NCBI RefSeq assembly: GCF_014269205.2
Contig: NZ_JABWRY020000001.1
Coordinates: forward strand, 5,008,001 to 5,072,000
Length of the DNA stretch: 64,000 nucleotides
Origin: Pseudomonas kermanshahensis
Lineage (GTDB): Bacteria > Pseudomonadota > Gammaproteobacteria > Pseudomonadales > Pseudomonadaceae
Direction of reading: 5' to 3'
This document shows, in pieces, positions 45,092 through 53,333 of the stretch. How positions within the stretch are numbered: the stretch's first letter is position 1; each line of letters opens with the position of its first letter. The position numbers and the translations under genes are program-made. Below the pieces are notes generated by a model. It had not been told where the DNA came from and did no database searches. It was given only the letters and a program-made list of their open reading frames with translations.

Positions 45092-45097
45092 TCCTGT

Positions 45098-45195
45098 CCG
45101 GCCCTATCGCCGGCAAGCCGGCTCCCACCCGAACTGTGTAGCCTCAAAGGCTAGCGCCGCACCTGTGGGAGCCGGCTTGCCGGCGATAGGGCCGG
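45098..45195. repeat. REP pair with a 29-bp-type spacer unit
   Basis: Perfect 31-bp arms at 45098-45128 and 45165-45195 (CCGGCCCTATCGCCGGCAAG ... CTCCCAC). The spacer carries GTGTAGCCTC, AAGGCTAGCGCC and GCACC, a single copy of the unit found three times at 28852-28938. It may terminate both convergent genes. Confidence 0.9.
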
Positions 45196-45212
45196 ATCAT
45201 TCAGCGACATTT

Positions 45213-46064
45213 TCAGTTGATGCTGTAACCCCGCCCGCTGAAACAGGCCCCCAGCGCACGCCGGTAGGTATCGGTCACATTCAAAGGGGGTGCATAGGCC
45301 GCCGTCGCCGGGTCAAAGCCTGACTGGCTCACCGCCCAACGGTGGCACTGGTAGCGGTCCTGTTCCTGCTGTTCCTGCCCCTGGCCATACATCGGATAAG
45401 CCACCACATCATAGCCACCCGCTGCTGGAGCCATTGGCGCAGGCGCGGGTGCAACCATCGGCGGGTTGACCACCACATACTCGCGGCTGTCCGCCAGGTA
45501 CTGGTAATAGGTATCGGCTACCAGGAAGTACAGCGCCCCACCCAGCCAAACCTCACGCGCATACGCCGGCAGGTACTCCACCCGCGCCCCATAAGGCGGT
45601 GCTACGACGATGTAACTGCCGCCGCGCGGTCGATACCAATAGCCGCCCGAATAGAAGTAGTCGTGCCCGCGGTAAGGCACCTTCCAGTATCGATCCGGGA
45701 AGCGGTCGATGGTCTGCCCTGGGCGATACTGCGGCCCTGGCCCCCAGCCATTGCCATGGCCGTCCGGGCGCCCCTGCCAGTCACCGCCCGGCCGCTGCCC
45801 CGGCCCACCGGCTTGCCAATAGCGGTTATCGCCATTGTGCCGGGGGATGTCCTGGTAATAGCCCTGGCGCGGTGGCTGGGTCTGGCGTACTTCGTCGCGC
45901 GAGTTGAGCGGGGAGCGGCCCGCGGCAGCGCCGTTCGGGTCCTGTGGCCCGTTGCCGCCATGGCCCCCGCCATGCCCCTCATCAGGCCCCTGCGCCACAG
46001 CGCCAAGGCTGATGCTCAACGTAACCAAACCAACACCTGCCCACTGCCAGATGCGCGACTTCAT
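45213..46064 (-). CDS. DUF6515-like secreted protein
   Basis: The 283-residue precursor has a signal peptide (IWQWAGVGLVTLSISLGAVAQ), then a long Gly/Pro/Arg/Asn-rich low-complexity part (GPDEGHGGGHGGNGPQDPNG onward), then a compact domain (YYSGG-like YFYSGGYWYRPRGGSYIVV, APPYGARVEYLPAYAREVW) and a C-terminal Cys-containing region (YQCHRWAVSQSGFDP, ALGACFSGRGYSI). This is the DUF6515 pattern of secreted or periplasmic pseudomonad proteins; the function is unknown. Confidence 0.85.
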   Translation of the reverse strand: MKSRIWQWAGVGLVTLSISLGAVAQGPDEGHGGGHGGNGPQDPNGAAAGRSPLNSRDEVRQTQPPRQGYYQDIPRHNGDNRYWQAGGPGQRPGGDWQGRPDGHGNGWGPGPQYRPGQTIDRFPDRYWKVPYRGHDYFYSGGYWYRPRGGSYIVVAPPYGARVEYLPAYAREVWLGGALYFLVADTYYQYLADSREYVVVNPPMVAPAPAPMAPAAGGYDVVAYPMYGQGQEQQEQDRYQCHRWAVSQSGFDPATAAYAPPLNVTDTYRRALGACFSGRGYSIN

Positions 46065-46144
46065 GGTGCCCCTCTCGATCAAAATGACTGCAGCCGCTGC
46101 CAGTCTACCGCGCCGGCCACACCGGCAACTTAAAATCGCGGACA

Positions 46145-46410
46145 TGAAAAAAGGGAGGCCGTTGGGCCTCCCTTTGGGAATTGTCGTCCGTGCTCGGCAC
46201 TTGTGGCGCCGGCTCACCTCACGCCGTCTTCTGGACGGTGTGTAGCCCGGGGGCCTGGCGGATCCTGTTGGATGGCTGGGCCGCGACCGCTCGCCTAGAG
46301 CGCGTCGCCGTGGACTGATGTCCGGGCAGTGATTCTGTGGATAAAGATACCGGGCAGAGGGCGACAGAGGATTGCGAAGATTGCTCAGATAAATAGCACT
46401 TGCGCAATTT
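46145..46410 (-). ncRNA. Candidate small RNA (unidentified)
   Basis: Read on the minus strand, the region holds hairpins CGAC-G-CGCTC/GAGCG-GTCG (46284-46307), CCGTC/GACGG (46224-46238), then a terminator hairpin AAAGGGAGGCC/GGCCTCCCTTT (46150-46175) followed by a run of T. No gene on the minus strand ends here, so a transcript stopping at this terminator needs its own start, probably near the AT-rich 46385-46440. It does not resemble RNase P, tmRNA, 6S, SRP or Rsm RNAs that I know. The 5' end is a guess. Confidence 0.4.
46150..46175 (-). terminator. Rho-independent terminator, leftward
   Basis: 11-bp perfect stem AAAGGGAGGCC/GGCCTCCCTTT with a 4-base loop. On the minus strand it is followed by T-rich sequence (CCCTTTTTTCATG). 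It lies upstream of the DUF6515 gene on that strand, so it does not terminate that gene. Confidence 0.8.
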
Positions 46411-46461
46411 TTCACCTTAGATTGATAATTCACCGCAATCTGAACAGAAAAGGCATATTCC

Positions 46462-46938
46462 ATGAGCAAACTTGACCGCTACGACCTGAGCATCCTCGCC
46501 GAACTGCAGCGCGATGCGCGCATTTCCAACCAGGAGCTGGCCGAACGCATCGGCTTGTCGCCTTCGCCGTGCTCGCGTCGGGTCAAACAACTCGAGGACG
46601 ACGGCTACATCTCGCGCCAGGTTGCCCTGCTCGATCGCAAGAAGCTGGGGTTGAGCCTGACCGCCTATGTACTGATCGGCATGGACCGCCACACCCCAGA
46701 GCGCTTCGAGACCTTCGAGGCCGCCATCCGCAACTTACCCCAGGTGCTCGAATGCAGCCTGGTCACCGGTATGGACGCCGACTACCAGCTCAAGGTGGTG
46801 GTACCGGACATGGACCACTATCAGAAATTGCTACTCGGCAGCCTGACCCGCATCGAAGGCGTCACCAGCGTGCGTTCGAGCTTCGTGCTGAACCAGGTAC
46901 TGGCCAGTACCGAGCTTCCATTGACCCACCTGCGTTGA
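46462..46938 (+). CDS. Lrp/AsnC family transcriptional regulator
   Basis: This 158-residue protein has an N-terminal helix-turn-helix (LDRYDLSILAELQRDARISN, QELAERIGLSPSPCSRRVKQ, LEDDGYISRQVALLD). The RAM ligand domain follows (LECSLVTGMDADYQLKVVVP and GVTSVRSSFVLNQVLASTEL). It responds to an amino acid. The target is not evident; Lrp members often self-regulate. It lies next to a possible small RNA transcribed from the opposite strand. Confidence 0.93.
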   Translation: MSKLDRYDLSILAELQRDARISNQELAERIGLSPSPCSRRVKQLEDDGYISRQVALLDRKKLGLSLTAYVLIGMDRHTPERFETFEAAIRNLPQVLECSLVTGMDADYQLKVVVPDMDHYQKLLLGSLTRIEGVTSVRSSFVLNQVLASTELPLTHLR

Positions 46939-46991
46939 ATACTTCATCGCCCGGCGTATGATCGAGCGCTCAGCCTGCCTGGAGAACACTG

Positions 46992-47195
46992 ATGGATCCC
47001 GCCGTATTCGAAGAATGGATGATGATCATCCTCGTCACCGTGTTGATCGGTTTCATGGGCTTTATCGTCTGGGACCTGGCGAAAAAGTCCAAGGCCGGGC
47101 GGTTTGGCACCCTGATCCTGTTCTTCGTGCTGGGGCTTGGGGTACTGGCCTTTATCATCAAGAGCGTGGTGGTGGCGTTTCTGGAAGGGGTATAA
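46992..47195 (+). CDS. DUF2788 small membrane protein
   Basis: This 67-residue protein has two hydrophobic helices (WMMIILVTVLIGFMGFIVWD, LILFFVLGLGVLAFIIKSVV) joined by a short basic loop (LAKKSKAGRFG). Pseudomonads carry this as DUF2788, of unknown role. It follows lrp by 53 bp. Confidence 0.85.
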   Translation: MDPAVFEEWMMIILVTVLIGFMGFIVWDLAKKSKAGRFGTLILFFVLGLGVLAFIIKSVVVAFLEGV

Positions 47196-47215
47196 CAGCC
47201 GGGCATGGGCCAGGG

Positions 47216-47250
47216 ACCTGTGGGAGCTGGCTTGCCAGCGATGAGGCCGG
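47216..47250. repeat. Single REP unit
   Basis: TGTGGGAGCTGGCTTGCCAG followed by CGATGAGGCCGG. Lies between convergent DUF2788 and rluE. Confidence 0.7.
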
Positions 47251-47310
47251 AACAAGCACCACAAGACAGTTGCTCCCACAGAGACTTGAGCAGGCTTCGA
47301 GGTTTCCCAG

Positions 47311-47946
47311 TTATCTCGGTAGCTTGGCTGGCACTTCGCGCCAACAGCCTTGGTCCAGCCCGTCCAGCGCCCAGTCGCCAATCCGCACCCGCACCAGGCG
47401 TAAGGTCGGTAACCCCACCGCCGCCGTCATCCGCCGCACCTGGCGGTTGCGCCCTTCGCGAATCACCAGCTCCAGCCAATGGGTCGGCACGCTCTTGCGA
47501 AAACGTACCGGCGGGTTGCGCGGCCACAGTTCAGGCTCATCCAGGCGGCGGGCCTCGGCCGGCAAGGTCGGGCCGTCATTGAGCATCACCCCCTCGCGCA
47601 GGCGTTGCAGCTGCTCGTCGCTCGGCTCACCTTCCACTTGTACCCAGTAAGTCTTGGCCAGCTTGTGCTTGGGGTCGGCGATGCGCGCCTGCAGGCCGCC
47701 ATGGTTGGTCAGCAGCAACAGGCCTTCACTGTCGCGGTCCAGGCGCCCGGCCGGGTAAACACCCGGGATGTCGATGAAGTCCTTGAGGGTCGCGCGCCCT
47801 TCGCCATCGCTGAACTGGGTCAGCACGTCGAACGGCTTGTTGAACAGGATCAGGCGCGGCTCGGCCGGCGGCGCCTTGGGCTGGCGACGCGGGTCGGCAG
47901 GCCGCGCCTGAGGGCGGCGCGGCTTGGTACGGGGTGGCAGGGGCAT
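47311..47946 (-). CDS. rluE: 23S rRNA pseudouridine synthase RluE
   Basis: The 211 residues carry the RsuA/RluB/E/F-family motif [16 protein letters not shown] with the catalytic Asp, [20 protein letters not shown], and the C-terminal [20 protein letters not shown]. RluE modifies U2457 of 23S rRNA. The basic N-terminus ([16 protein letters not shown]) is typical. It begins 6 bp after the amn stop, so the two form an operon. Confidence 0.92.
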   Translation of the reverse strand: MPLPPRTKPRRPQARPADPRRQPKAPPAEPRLILFNKPFDVLTQFSDGEGRATLKDFIDIPGVYPAGRLDRDSEGLLLLTNHGGLQARIADPKHKLAKTYWVQVEGEPSDEQLQRLREGVMLNDGPTLPAEARRLDEPELWPRNPPVRFRKSVPTHWLELVIREGRNRQVRRMTAAVGLPTLRLVRVRIGDWALDGLDQGCWREVPAKLPR

Positions 47947-47952
47947 GGATCC

Positions 47953-49416
47953 TCAGCGGAACGGCGGCTCATCGAAGCTGCGCAGTTTACGCGAGTGCAA
48001 CGAATTGAGCTCGGTACGTAGCAGGTCGAGGGCGGCAATGCCGATCTTCAAATGCTGGCTGACCGCCCGGTTGTAGAACGCGTTGGCCGAGCCCGGCAGC
48101 TTGATCTCGCTGTGCAGCGGCTTGTCGGAGACACACAGCAACGTGCCGTACGGCACCCGCAAGCGGTAGCCTTGAGCGGCAATGGTGCCACTCTCCATGT
48201 CCACCGCCACCGCACGTGACAGGTTTATCAATGGCCGCTCCTGGGCCCAGCGCAGTTCCCAGTTACGGTCATCGTAGGTCAACACAGTGCCGGTGCGCAG
48301 GCGCTTTTTCAGCTGTTCGCCGCGCTCACCGGTCACCTGTGCTGCCGCCTCCTGCAAGGCCATCTGCACCTCGGCCAGGGCCGGGATCGGAATGTTTGGC
48401 GGCACCACACGGTCAAGAATGCCGTCGCGCCGCATGTACGCGTGCGCCAGCACATAGTCACCGATGGTCTGCGACTGACGCAGGCCGCCGCAGTGGCCGA
48501 TCATCAGCCAGCAGTGCGGGCGCAGCACGGCCAGGTGGTCGGTGATGTTCTTGGCATTGGAAGGGCCGACGCCGATGTTGACCAAGGTCACACCGTCGCC
48601 ATCGGCGGCGATCAAGTGGTAGGCCGGCATCTGGTAACGGTGCCAGACCACGCTGGCCACCAGGGCCTGGGTTTCGCCATGGTCCATACCCTTTTCGATC
48701 ACCACGTTGCCCGGCAGCACCATGCGCACGAAACGCGGGTCGTCACGCAGTTGCTCAAGGCCATGGCTGATGAACTGGTCGACATAGCGGTGGTAGTTGG
48801 TCAGCAAAATCCACGGCTGTACATGCCGCCAGTCGCTGCCGGTGTAGTGCACCAGGCGACGCAGCGAGAAGTCGACACGCGCGGCATCGAACAACGCCAG
48901 CGGCAGGGTTTCGGTGCTGTCCCAGTCGTACAGGCCATCGGCGATATTGTCGGTGGCTGCCGACAGGTCAGTGCTGGGGAACACCCGCGCCAGCTGGGCG
49001 GCGGTGATGCCGCTGCCGGCCAGCTCGTCGCCCTGGTCGACCACGTAGGGGTACGGGATGTTCTGCTCGCTCACACCCACTTCCACTGTCACGGTGTAGT
49101 CGTGCATGAGCGGGCGCAGTTGCTCGAGCAGATAGCCACGGAACGCGGCTGGCTGGGTGACGGTGACGCTGTAGGTGCCGGCGACCTGGACCTTGGCGTA
49201 GGCACGCGTGGTGGCCGCGACCTCACCCTGGCTGTAATAGGTCAGGCGCAGCGCGGGATAACGGAACAGCCCGCGCTCGTCGGCATCGGGCTCGGTTCGG
49301 TCCTTGAGGTAGCGCTTGAGGGCTTGGCTGAGGGCACCGGTGGCCTGTTCATGCAGGGCCGCCAGACGGTCGACGGCCTGTTCTGGGGTATCAACGACTA
49401 CAAAAGCGTGGCTCAC
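47953..49416 (-). CDS. amn: AMP nucleosidase
   Basis: This 487-residue enzyme cleaves AMP to adenine and ribose 5-phosphate. Its N-terminal domain has DEAxxR-like ALPxx segments (FRYPALRLTYYSQGEVAATT). The nucleosidase core has VTLVNIGVGPSNAKNITDHL, HCWLMIGHCGGLRQSQTIGD and VDMESGTIAAQGYRLRVPYG, which contains the catalytic acid. Length fits the family. It lies directly upstream of rluE. Confidence 0.95.
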   Translation of the reverse strand: MSHAFVVVDTPEQAVDRLAALHEQATGALSQALKRYLKDRTEPDADERGLFRYPALRLTYYSQGEVAATTRAYAKVQVAGTYSVTVTQPAAFRGYLLEQLRPLMHDYTVTVEVGVSEQNIPYPYVVDQGDELAGSGITAAQLARVFPSTDLSAATDNIADGLYDWDSTETLPLALFDAARVDFSLRRLVHYTGSDWRHVQPWILLTNYHRYVDQFISHGLEQLRDDPRFVRMVLPGNVVIEKGMDHGETQALVASVVWHRYQMPAYHLIAADGDGVTLVNIGVGPSNAKNITDHLAVLRPHCWLMIGHCGGLRQSQTIGDYVLAHAYMRRDGILDRVVPPNIPIPALAEVQMALQEAAAQVTGERGEQLKKRLRTGTVLTYDDRNWELRWAQERPLINLSRAVAVDMESGTIAAQGYRLRVPYGTLLCVSDKPLHSEIKLPGSANAFYNRAVSQHLKIGIAALDLLRTELNSLHSRKLRSFDEPPFR

Positions 49417-49487
49417 ACTGTGCTTCCTGTCTGGACATGCATGTGGACCATCTTGCCTGCCTTCGTGGGTAAATACACCCCCATTGA

Positions 49488-51140
49488 TCAGTCTTGCCAG
49501 ACCGGCGTGGCCCTTGCCACCAGCGCCTGCACATCCACACCCCGCGGCAGCGCGCCATAGGCCCGACCACCACCGGCCAGGCGGCTGCCGATGAACGCAT
49601 CGCTAACCACCGCATTACCCGCCTCCAGCAGCAGCTTGGCCTGCAGCGCCAGTGCAATGTCCTCGGTCAACTGACGGGCGCGGTACTGGATGTCGGTGGT
49701 GTCGGCGAACGCCCCCTTGAGGTTGCCAATGTGCGCAGCCAGCCGTGGGTCGCCATGGCCATCACCCAGCTCGGTGAACAGCGCGTCCAGCACCCCCGGC
49801 TCCTTGGACAACGCCCGCAACACATCCAGGCACTGCACATTGCCCGAGCCTTCCCAGGTCGAGTTGACCGGTGCTTCGCGGTACAACCGCGGCAGGATGC
49901 TGTCTTCGACGTACCCGGCCCCGCCCAGGCATTCGGCGGCCTCGTTGATCATTGCCGGGGCACGCTTGCAGATCCAGTACTTGCCCACCGCTGTGACCAG
50001 CCGGGCAAAATGTGCCTGCTGCGGGTCATCGAGCTGCTCCAGGGCCTGCCCCATGCGCAGGCTCAGGGCCAGCGCCGCCTCGCTCTCCAGCGCCAGGTCG
50101 GCCAGCACGTTCTGCATCAGCGGCTGCTCGTTCAATACCCGGCCGCCGACCTTGCGGAACGCGCAATGATGGGCGGCCTGGGTGAGGGCCTGGCGCATCA
50201 GGGCACTGGAGCCGACCATGCAGTCGAAACGGGTCATGGCGACCATCTCGATAATGGTCGGCACACCCCGCCCTTCTTCACCCACCATCCACGCCAGGGC
50301 GCCCCGAAACTCGACTTCACTGGACGCATTGGAGCTATTACCCAGCTTGTTTTTCAAGCGCTGGATATAGAACTGGTTGCGGTTGTCATCCGGGCGATGG
50401 CGGGGCAACAGGAAGCAGCTCAGGCCTTTTTCGGTCTGGGCCAGGGTAAGAAAGGCATCGCACATCGGCGCCGAGCAAAACCACTTGTGCCCGACCAGTT
50501 CATACGCCTGGCCAGGGCCCGGCGCACCGACCGGGTAGGCGCGCGTGGTGTTGGCACGCACGTCGGTGCCGCCCTGCTTCTCAGTCATGGCCATGCCCAG
50601 GGTAACCCCGGTCTTGTGCCGGTCCCCGACGTTGCGCGGGTCATATTCGCAGGCCAGGATTTTCGGCAGCCAGTACTCGGCCAGTTCGGGCTGAAGGCGC
50701 AGCGCCGGCACGGCGGCGAAGGTCATGGTCAGCGGGCAGCCAGTGCCAGCTTCGGCCTGGCTGTGCAGGTAGGTCATCGAAGCCCGCGCTACGTGGGCAC
50801 CGGCGCGGGGTTCTGCCCATGGCAGAGAAGGCAGACCGTGCTCGACGGCAGTGCGCATCAGCTCGTGGTAGGCCGGATGGAACTCGACCAAGTCAATACG
50901 ATGGCCATAACGGTCGTGGCTGCTGAATTCGGGCTTGTGCGCGTTGGCCAAGAAGCCCGCAGCCATCAGCGGCCCACCGGCCAAGGCACCGTAGGCATCG
51001 ATCCGCGACTCGGCCCAGCCAGCGCCAAAACGCCGCGACCACTCCTGCAAGGGTTGGTCAAGGCGGTACAGGTTGGCGCCGTCGAGGGACGGCGGCTGGT
51101 TGGTGACTTCGTGGGTTTCAGCGTACTGGTGCAGGTTCAT
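49488..51140 (-). CDS. AidB-like acyl-CoA dehydrogenase
   Basis: The 550 residues have the acyl-CoA dehydrogenase fold with the AidB/ACDH_N start (TNQPPSLDGANLYRLDQPLQ), flavin-binding GMAMTEKQGGTDVRANTTRA, GHKWFCSAPMCDAFLTLAQT and the C-terminal CLGGAGYVEDSILPRLYREA. AidB of E. coli belongs to the alkylation response and has weak dehydrogenase activity. This member could be AidB itself or a long isovaleryl-type dehydrogenase. The 169 bp upstream of it separate it from the toxin gene. Confidence 0.88.
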   Translation of the reverse strand: MNLHQYAETHEVTNQPPSLDGANLYRLDQPLQEWSRRFGAGWAESRIDAYGALAGGPLMAAGFLANAHKPEFSSHDRYGHRIDLVEFHPAYHELMRTAVEHGLPSLPWAEPRAGAHVARASMTYLHSQAEAGTGCPLTMTFAAVPALRLQPELAEYWLPKILACEYDPRNVGDRHKTGVTLGMAMTEKQGGTDVRANTTRAYPVGAPGPGQAYELVGHKWFCSAPMCDAFLTLAQTEKGLSCFLLPRHRPDDNRNQFYIQRLKNKLGNSSNASSEVEFRGALAWMVGEEGRGVPTIIEMVAMTRFDCMVGSSALMRQALTQAAHHCAFRKVGGRVLNEQPLMQNVLADLALESEAALALSLRMGQALEQLDDPQQAHFARLVTAVGKYWICKRAPAMINEAAECLGGAGYVEDSILPRLYREAPVNSTWEGSGNVQCLDVLRALSKEPGVLDALFTELGDGHGDPRLAAHIGNLKGAFADTTDIQYRARQLTEDIALALQAKLLLEAGNAVVSDAFIGSRLAGGGRAYGALPRGVDVQALVARATPVWQD

Positions 51141-51372
51141 TGGCAGCTCCTGGATCCGTGCAGGCCTGAAAGTCCCAGTGAAGCACTCCCTGGGGGTCAG
51201 TCAAAGTGACAAAAATGACTAATCGGGATGGCATTTGGCTGCGGCGGTGATTATCGGACGACATCCAAATCTGCATTTCGTGTAGGAGGCTTCCTAAACC
51301 ATTCTTCCAGTGAAATGTGCCGTTTCCAGAGTGCTAGGTTCGGGCTTCCACCCTTTTAGGAAGCGTCGAACC

Positions 51373-52803
51373 ATGAGCCAGCGTATGAACATCCTTGGCA
51401 AAGGCCAGGGACTCGACGGCGACCAGACCACCACAGGTGCCACCTGCATCGCCGGCCAGGCACGTGGGCGTGTACACGGGAGCGGCTGGCTGCTGGTGGG
51501 CGACAAAACAACACCCTGCCCACTCTGCGGTAACGAAGGGACCATCGTTGAAGGCGAACGTCGATGGAAGCAGGACGGGATACCGACCGCCGTGGATGGC
51601 GCACTGGTCCAGTGTGGCTGCCCCATAGGCAGCAATCGGGTAGTCGCGCCCATGCACCAGCGACCTCATCCCCGAAGTACATCAGTCACATTGCCCACAC
51701 CTCAGGCTGCCTCTCAAACAAACAGCAGCACACCCACCCGTCATGCTAACCCGCCCGCAGCTGCCAGGCTGCCAGAGCTAGAGCTAGAGCTAGAGCTAGA
51801 GCCAGGCTTTTACATCATTCCACGCAGCATGTCGTACGACCAGGTGCTAACTAGGCTGAGTGATACACAATCGGTACTGCCGGATGCCATGTTGAAAAGG
51901 CTCAACCCGACTTATCAACAAGGCTTCAAAGCCGGCGAAATTTTCATTATCGGCGATCCACGGAACGGCCACGCCTGCACTCGCCAGGAAATGCACGCGA
52001 TGAGTGCGGCGGAACTTGCACGTGAAGCCTTGGCAGAGCTGACACCCGAAGAAGCCAACTTCATGATGCGTCACCAGGCCGAGATTGCCGGTTTGCTTAG
52101 CGATGTAAGCCTGGCGATGGGGGTGAGCGAGGCGATGATGGCCAAATCGCTAGATGAACTAGGCACCACACTGCGCAATATCGAAAAGCTGCATCAGCAG
52201 CAGTTCTCGAAGCATGGACACCTGCGCAGCGCGGAGTTCTTCGCCGAGCGTAAAGAACTGTTCCGGCAACTGAATGCCAAGCTGAGGGTAAGTTATCTTA
52301 ACAAGCGTATGGAGCTTGGTAGTTACGACACCCTGCGTCGAGGATTGGGGATATCCAGCCGGAGCCTTGTTCATCATTGGAGCAAAGCTGGAGCACCGGG
52401 GCAGATTCCGGGGTATTCAACCCACCTAGATAAGTTGGCAAGCATGTCGAAATACCTGAAAGCTGGGGGACATATAGGCATGGCGCTCGGCGGTGGTAGT
52501 TCACTGTTAAAAATCAAGGAGGCTTGCCGAGCAGGTGATACTGAGAGCTGCAAAAAAATCAGATTAAAAGAAACTGGAAATTTTTTGGGTGGGGTAGCAG
52601 GTGGCGTCATAACCGGAGCAATAGCCAGTAGGCTGGCTATCGTAGCTTGCGTGGGCTTTGGGCCCATTGGAGCAGCCGTTTGCAGTATTGCTATAACAGG
52701 TGCGGGATCAATGGCTGGTAGTGTGGGTGGAATGGCCGCCGGCGAAGAAGTCGGCGAGGTAGTCTTTGAAATCACAGAGCCAATGCGACCTCGGGACGAG
52801 TAG
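51373..52803 (+). CDS. PAAR-domain polymorphic toxin (probable T6SS spike effector, pore-forming type)
   Basis: The 476 residues have a PAAR domain at about 5-95 (LGKGQGLDGDQTTTGATCIA, GDKTTPCPLCGNEGTIVEG, GALVQCGCPIGSNRVV), the tip of the type VI secretion spike. A Pro/Thr/Gln linker with the repeat ELELELELEPG follows, then a helical middle. The C-terminus is very rich in Gly, Ala and hydrophobic residues (NFLGGVAGGVITGAIASRLA, IVACVGFGPIGAAVCSIAIT, GAGSMAGSVGGMAAGEEVG), like glycine-zipper pore-forming tips. Four small membrane proteins follow, fitting immunity to a membrane toxin. No vgrG or T6SS genes lie in the window, so the secretion route is inferred. The start at 51373 was preferred over 51310 since the PAAR part begins there. 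Confidence 0.85.
   Translation: MSQRMNILGKGQGLDGDQTTTGATCIAGQARGRVHGSGWLLVGDKTTPCPLCGNEGTIVEGERRWKQDGIPTAVDGALVQCGCPIGSNRVVAPMHQRPHPRSTSVTLPTPQAASQTNSSTPTRHANPPAAARLPELELELELEPGFYIIPRSMSYDQVLTRLSDTQSVLPDAMLKRLNPTYQQGFKAGEIFIIGDPRNGHACTRQEMHAMSAAELAREALAELTPEEANFMMRHQAEIAGLLSDVSLAMGVSEAMMAKSLDELGTTLRNIEKLHQQQFSKHGHLRSAEFFAERKELFRQLNAKLRVSYLNKRMELGSYDTLRRGLGISSRSLVHHWSKAGAPGQIPGYSTHLDKLASMSKYLKAGGHIGMALGGGSSLLKIKEACRAGDTESCKKIRLKETGNFLGGVAGGVITGAIASRLAIVACVGFGPIGAAVCSIAITGAGSMAGSVGGMAAGEEVGEVVFEITEPMRPRDE
51775..51804 (+). repeat. In-frame GAGCTA hexamer repeat in the toxin linker
   Basis: Four exact GAGCTA units (51775-51798) and one GAGCCA encode an alternating Glu-Leu run between the PAAR and toxin parts. 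It is in frame, so slippage changes linker length without a frameshift. Confidence 0.85.
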
Positions 52804-52804
52804 A

Positions 52805-53215
52805 ATGGATATAATTCTAAAAATAGTAAACCACCCCTTCGCCTGGAAAATAGTCGCGCTACTGGCTCCTTGGCTCATGATATTCCTAGGGATATTCATG
52901 ATTGCTAGGCTGGCCTGGACCAAAAACCTTGAAACCATGCTGACGTCACTGTCGAGCAGCTATTATCTGAATTCCATTACCACTCCCTTCAAATCTCTTG
53001 GATTGAAAGGACGATTCTGGCTCGCCTGCGCAATTGGCTGCCTGCTGAGCTGGCCAACCTATGCCATTCACATCCGCTTGAAAAAATTGGACAGGCGCGA
53101 GGTAGAAAACTTCCCTAAAAAACTAAAACGCCAACTAAAATCAGCCGAACTGTTGATGTTCGCTGGAGCAGCACTAGCATTTGCGAGCTATTTATACTTC
53201 AAGAAAGCGATGTAG
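52805..53215 (+). CDS. Putative immunity protein, type A (membrane)
   Basis: This 136-residue protein has hydrophobic segments at both ends and in the middle (WKIVALLAPWLMIFLGIFMI, LACAIGCLLSWPTYAI, LMFAGAALAFASYLYF), joined by a basic loop (RLKKLDRREVENFPKKLKRQ). It starts one base after the toxin stop, as a cognate immunity gene would. Its sequence matches the A' copy at 53872 (LETMLTSLSSSYYLNS against LETMISALPSSYWLKL, and FPKKLKRQLK against FPKNLKKQLL). No database name is known to me; the immunity role is inferred from position and family behaviour. Confidence 0.72.
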   Translation: MDIILKIVNHPFAWKIVALLAPWLMIFLGIFMIARLAWTKNLETMLTSLSSSYYLNSITTPFKSLGLKGRFWLACAIGCLLSWPTYAIHIRLKKLDRREVENFPKKLKRQLKSAELLMFAGAALAFASYLYFKKAM

Positions 53216-53216
53216 C

Positions 53217-53333
53217 CCGATCAATGACGCTTTCGCATGCGGAATAGTGATTTCGTGCGCAGGTGCTTTGGCTAGTAACGTTGCCGGCATGAAACATGGA
53301 GAATTAATCTTCGAGGACTCTGAAAATGATTGA
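53217..53333 (+). pseudogene. Displaced C-terminal fragment of a PAAR-type toxin (orphan tip 1)
   Basis: A 38-codon frame ending in a stop at 53333 reads PINDAFACGIVISCAGALAS, then NVAGMKHGELIFEDSEND. Aligned to the end of the intact toxin (GPIGAAVCSIAITGAGSMAG, SVGGMAAGEEVGEVVFE) it keeps the same order of Gly, Ala, Ser and hydrophobic residues and the GM..GE core. It has no start codon or PAAR part of its own. It begins where the type A immunity gene ends, and its stop overlaps the next immunity gene by 8 bp. Confidence 0.6.

Larger units (their letters stand above)
46065..46461. other. Intergenic region with leftward terminator and hairpins
   Basis: 397 bp with no credible gene on either strand. 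It contains a strong terminator read leftward (46150-46175), two other hairpins (46224-46238, 46284-46307) and AT-rich sequence near 46385-46440 that must hold the lrp promoter. Described below as a candidate small-RNA locus. Confidence 0.6.

Noticed and set aside
46219..46407. A 62-codon frame on the minus strand in the small-RNA region
   Set aside because: It starts at TTG without a ribosome-binding site and has low-complexity Ser/Arg composition; hairpins and terminator explain the region better.
51310..51372. A longer N-terminus for the PAAR toxin
   Set aside because: The extra 21 residues are not PAAR-like, and an AGGA element supports the ATG at 51373.
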